The position numbers and the translations under genes were made by a program. This document shows positions 6,295-7,807 of a stretch of DNA of 7,807 nucleotides, piece after piece. Origin of the DNA: Acidobacteriota bacterium (GTDB taxonomy: Bacteria > Acidobacteriota > Vicinamibacteria > Vicinamibacterales > UBA2999); the NCBI GenBank assembly GCA_013813075.1, contig JACCSI010000274.1, forward strand, positions 1 to 7,807, read 5' to 3'. How positions within the stretch are numbered: position 1 is the stretch's first letter; every line of letters begins with the position of its first letter. The notes under the pieces are model-generated. The model was not told the origin of the DNA. It searched no databases and saw only the letters and a program-made list of their open reading frames with translations.

Positions 6295-7281
6295 TCAGCC
6301 TTTCGGATGGGTCTTGAGCGTATCGCGCGGGTAGAGCAGCAGGCCCAACCCGGCCCAACACAGGCCGCGCACACGTCGCGTCAGCGCGAGGGAACCGGCG
6401 CCGGCGAGGCCGAGTGCCCGCACGACCGCGACGTTGGACGCTTCGAGGGCCCCGAGGTTGCCCGGAATGGCGCCGGTGAAGACGCTGGCCGAGCGCGTGA
6501 ACGTTTCCACGAACATCGCGCTCCAGACCGTGACTGGCTCGCCGATGGCCCAGAACACCAGCCAGATTTCCAGGGTCATCAGGCCATAACAGGCCACCGC
6601 GAGCAGCGCCAGGTTGCGAATCCGCCCGACGTCCGACCTGGCGAGCTCGAGAAAGATGTTTTCCACCTCACGCACGAATTGCGCGACCCGGCCCTCGGTC
6701 CAGTGCCAGCCGGTGCGGCGATAGAGCGACTCGAACAGGGGACCGACGTAACGGCCTTCGCGCGTCAGGAATAGAAACGTGAGCAGCGCGACGACCACAG
6801 CGACCACCGCGATGCCGCGGAAGATACGCTGCCAGTCGTTGGGCACCGCCTCCGACGTCATGGCGATAATCGCGGTCACCGCGACGAGAATTACGCTCAT
6901 GATTCCCATGGCGGTCCGCTCCAGAATCGTCGAAGCTGTGGAGGCGGCCGCGGGCACCCGATCGATCAGCAGCACAACGCGCAGCGGTTCGCTGGCGACG
7001 CCGCGAATGGTGAAATACGATACCGCGTCGGCCGCCAGGCGCACTCTGAAGAGACGCCAGTATGTCGGCCGCACGTCGGCCGGAAAGCAGATCAGCCAGC
7101 CAAGCGTGCGCAGCGCGTGCCATAGAGCGCTTGGCAACAGCACGAGCGGGAGCCGCAGCCCGAGCTGCCGCGATTCGCGGAGGGTCGCGTCACGATCGAT
7201 GAACGCCAGCGTAATACCAAAAAGCGCCATCCCGAGGAGGATGGCCACACGCGAGATCCACGCGGGAACCGATGGCCTCAT
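6295..7281 (-). CDS. Flippase-like integral membrane protein (LPG synthase TM-region / UPF0104 family)
   Basis: A 328-residue multi-spanning membrane protein resembling the transmembrane half of MprF and the YbhN/AglD/HpnL group, whose members are linked to lipid flipping or export of lipid-linked compounds. Hydrophobic spans are visible near residues 9-28, 44-65, 125-142, 156-173, 223-246, 284-300 and 305-317. Family-type motifs: SYFTIRGVASEPLRVVLL (88-105), TILERTAMGI (118-127) and the C-terminal FTGAIPGNLGALEASN (268-283). There is no aminoacyl-transferase domain, so it is not a full lysyl-PG synthase. The ATG at 7281 overlaps the stop of the preceding short frame as ATGA; the next gene starts 5 bases after its stop. 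The lipid substrate cannot be inferred; nothing here points to hopanoid or glycan synthesis. Confidence 0.86.
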   Translation of the reverse strand: MRPSVPAWISRVAILLGMALFGITLAFIDRDATLRESRQLGLRLPLVLLPSALWHALRTLGWLICFPADVRPTYWRLFRVRLAADAVSYFTIRGVASEPLRVVLLIDRVPAAASTASTILERTAMGIMSVILVAVTAIIAMTSEAVPNDWQRIFRGIAVVAVVVALLTFLFLTREGRYVGPLFESLYRRTGWHWTEGRVAQFVREVENIFLELARSDVGRIRNLALLAVACYGLMTLEIWLVFWAIGEPVTVWSAMFVETFTRSASVFTGAIPGNLGALEASNVAVVRALGLAGAGSLALTRRVRGLCWAGLGLLLYPRDTLKTHPKG

Positions 7282-7496
7282 CCCGTCTGGTTCTCGGCAA
7301 TCCGACGCTCGACAACGACAGCGCCGTTCGATGTCCCGTCGACACGCACGCTTTCAAACCAGTGTCGCACTTCCTCGGGCGAGCGCTGGCGCGTTTCGAA
7401 CGTGCCGGCCCGATCGACGAGGCCCTCGTAGTCGATCCGGGGGATGGCACCGGCATCGTCAGGGGTAGCGGAGCGGTCCAAAAAGCGCAGCAACAT
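7278..7496 (-). CDS. Short unidentified reading frame at operon head, possible remnant
   Basis: I do not recognise this 72-residue protein with certainty. It is soluble and charged, with no membrane span or signal. The C-terminal half reads RQRSPEEVRHWFESV followed by a short beta-like GAVVVERR, which resembles the last 40 residues of some class I SAM-dependent methyltransferases (EEVRxWF, then a VVVxGRR-like strand). The core methyltransferase motifs are absent, so it may be the tail of a truncated gene or a small protein in its own right. Support for translation: its stop overlaps the flippase-like ATG by four bases (ATGA), and a TACAAT box lies just upstream of the ATG at 7496. The frame remains open to 7748, but that part is antisense to the aquaporin gene. 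Confidence 0.45.
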   Translation of the reverse strand: MLLRFLDRSATPDDAGAIPRIDYEGLVDRAGTFETRQRSPEEVRHWFESVRVDGTSNGAVVVERRIAENQTG

Positions 7497-7506
7497 CGAT
7501 CGCGAT

Positions 7507-7512
7507 ATTGTA
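7507..7512 (-). promoter_or_regulatory. -10 box (TACAAT) before the five-gene operon
   Basis: TACAAT ends 10 bases before the ATG at 7496, so the operon's RNA would start only a few bases before that codon, again a near-leaderless arrangement. No convincing -35 hexamer is present at 16-18 bp. It is the only candidate promoter I see for the minus-strand operon. Confidence 0.35.
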
Positions 7513-7521
7513 ACCGCCCGG

Positions 7522-7527
7522 TATAAT
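7522..7527 (+). promoter_or_regulatory. -10 box (TATAAT) of the aquaglyceroporin gene
   Basis: A perfect TATAAT lies 26 bases before the ATG at 7554, leaving a leader of about 20 bases that holds GGAAG (9 bases before the ATG) and GAGGA. No good -35 hexamer is seen. It is 9 bases from the opposing TACAAT box, so the two promoters overlap and may interfere with each other. Confidence 0.5.
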
Positions 7528-7553
7528 GCGGCCGAACACGGAAGCGAGGATTG

Positions 7554-7807
7554 ATGCTGACAGGCACGAGTCGAGAAGCGGTGGCGGAGTTCCTCGGTAC
7601 CTTCGTTCTGATCGTCTTCGGTGTCGGTGTCGTAGCGCAGCGAGTGTTGAGCAGCGATGCCAACGGTTCGTACCTCGCGATCAATCTCGGTTGGGGTCTC
7701 GCCGTGATGCTGGGCGTCTACACCGCGGGCGGGGTATCGGGTGCGCACCTCAATCCCGCAGTCACCATCGCGCTGGCGGTCACTCGTGGATTCCCGTGGC
7801 CCAAGGT
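7554..7807 (+). CDS. Aquaporin/glycerol facilitator (MIP family), 3' end cut by window edge
   Basis: The first 84 codons of a major intrinsic protein channel in the inner membrane. The first helix reads AEFLGTFVLIVFGVGVVAQ (residues 11-29), the second LGWGLAVMLGVYTAGG, and the first half-helix carries the pore motif SGAHLNPAVTIAL with Asn67-Pro68-Ala69. The GVSGAHLNPAVTIAL stretch is closest to glycerol facilitators such as GlpF; the second NPA motif and the selectivity-filter residues that would settle water versus glycerol lie beyond the window. ATG 7554 is chosen for the upstream purine-rich GGAAG/GAGGA and the fit of the first helix. It is transcribed away from the minus-strand operon. 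Glycerol kinase may follow, but that cannot be seen. Confidence 0.93.
   Translation, partial: MLTGTSREAVAEFLGTFVLIVFGVGVVAQRVLSSDANGSYLAINLGWGLAVMLGVYTAGGVSGAHLNPAVTIALAVTRGFPWPK

Noticed and set aside
5678..6334. Plus-strand frame of 218 codons opposite the DedA gene
   Set aside because: Gln/Arg/His-rich sequence arising from the complement of hydrophobic codons; no domain.
6290..6361. Upstream extension of the DedA frame
   Set aside because: It overlaps the end of the flippase-like gene and adds no membrane segment; ATG 6289 fits the family start and operon spacing.
6779..7468. Plus-strand frame of 229 codons opposite the flippase-like gene
   Set aside because: Ser/Arg-rich shadow with no domain, lying opposite a gene with clear membrane topology and family motifs.
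7497..7748. Upstream extension of the short operon-head frame (156 codons)
   Set aside because: It is antisense to the aquaglyceroporin coding region and crosses both promoter boxes.

Overview
The window is GC-rich, densely coded DNA with no RNA genes, mobile elements or CRISPR arrays. A signal-peptide-bearing gamma-glutamyltransferase and an exported rhodanese point to a bacterium with an extracytoplasmic compartment. The high GC, GTG starts and -10 boxes pressed against start codons would fit a soil-type phylum such as Acidobacteriota, but that placement is a guess. There are eight recognisable genes and one short unidentified reading frame; the longest stretch without a gene is 218 bases.

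Left part (1-2785, minus strand): an exported two-domain sulfurtransferase (1790-2785) is followed by a gamma-glutamyltransferase gene (1-1571) whose 3' end runs off the left edge. The 218-base gap between them is rich in inverted repeats and carries a perfect TATAAT close to the ggt start. Divergent from the sulfurtransferase is a YbdL-type methionine/kynurenine aminotransferase (2861-4054, plus strand). These three genes could all touch sulfur amino acid or glutathione metabolism.

Right part (4069-7496, minus strand): a tightly packed operon reads from right to left. It holds a 72-codon frame of unknown function, a flippase-like multi-spanning membrane protein, a DedA/VTT-family membrane protein, an Sfp-type 4'-phosphopantetheinyl transferase, and a calcineurin-fold phosphoesterase closely resembling mycobacterial PptH (phosphopantetheinyl hydrolase). 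Junctions are a 4-base overlap, 5 bases, 5 bases and a 4-base overlap. The last two genes would put on and take off the phosphopantetheine arm of carrier proteins, an opposing pair known from Mycobacterium tuberculosis. Here it is joined to two likely lipid-handling membrane proteins and the gene order appears reversed. This is the most interesting content of the window.

Right edge: a divergent GlpF-type aquaglyceroporin begins at 7554 behind a perfect TATAAT and runs off the window.
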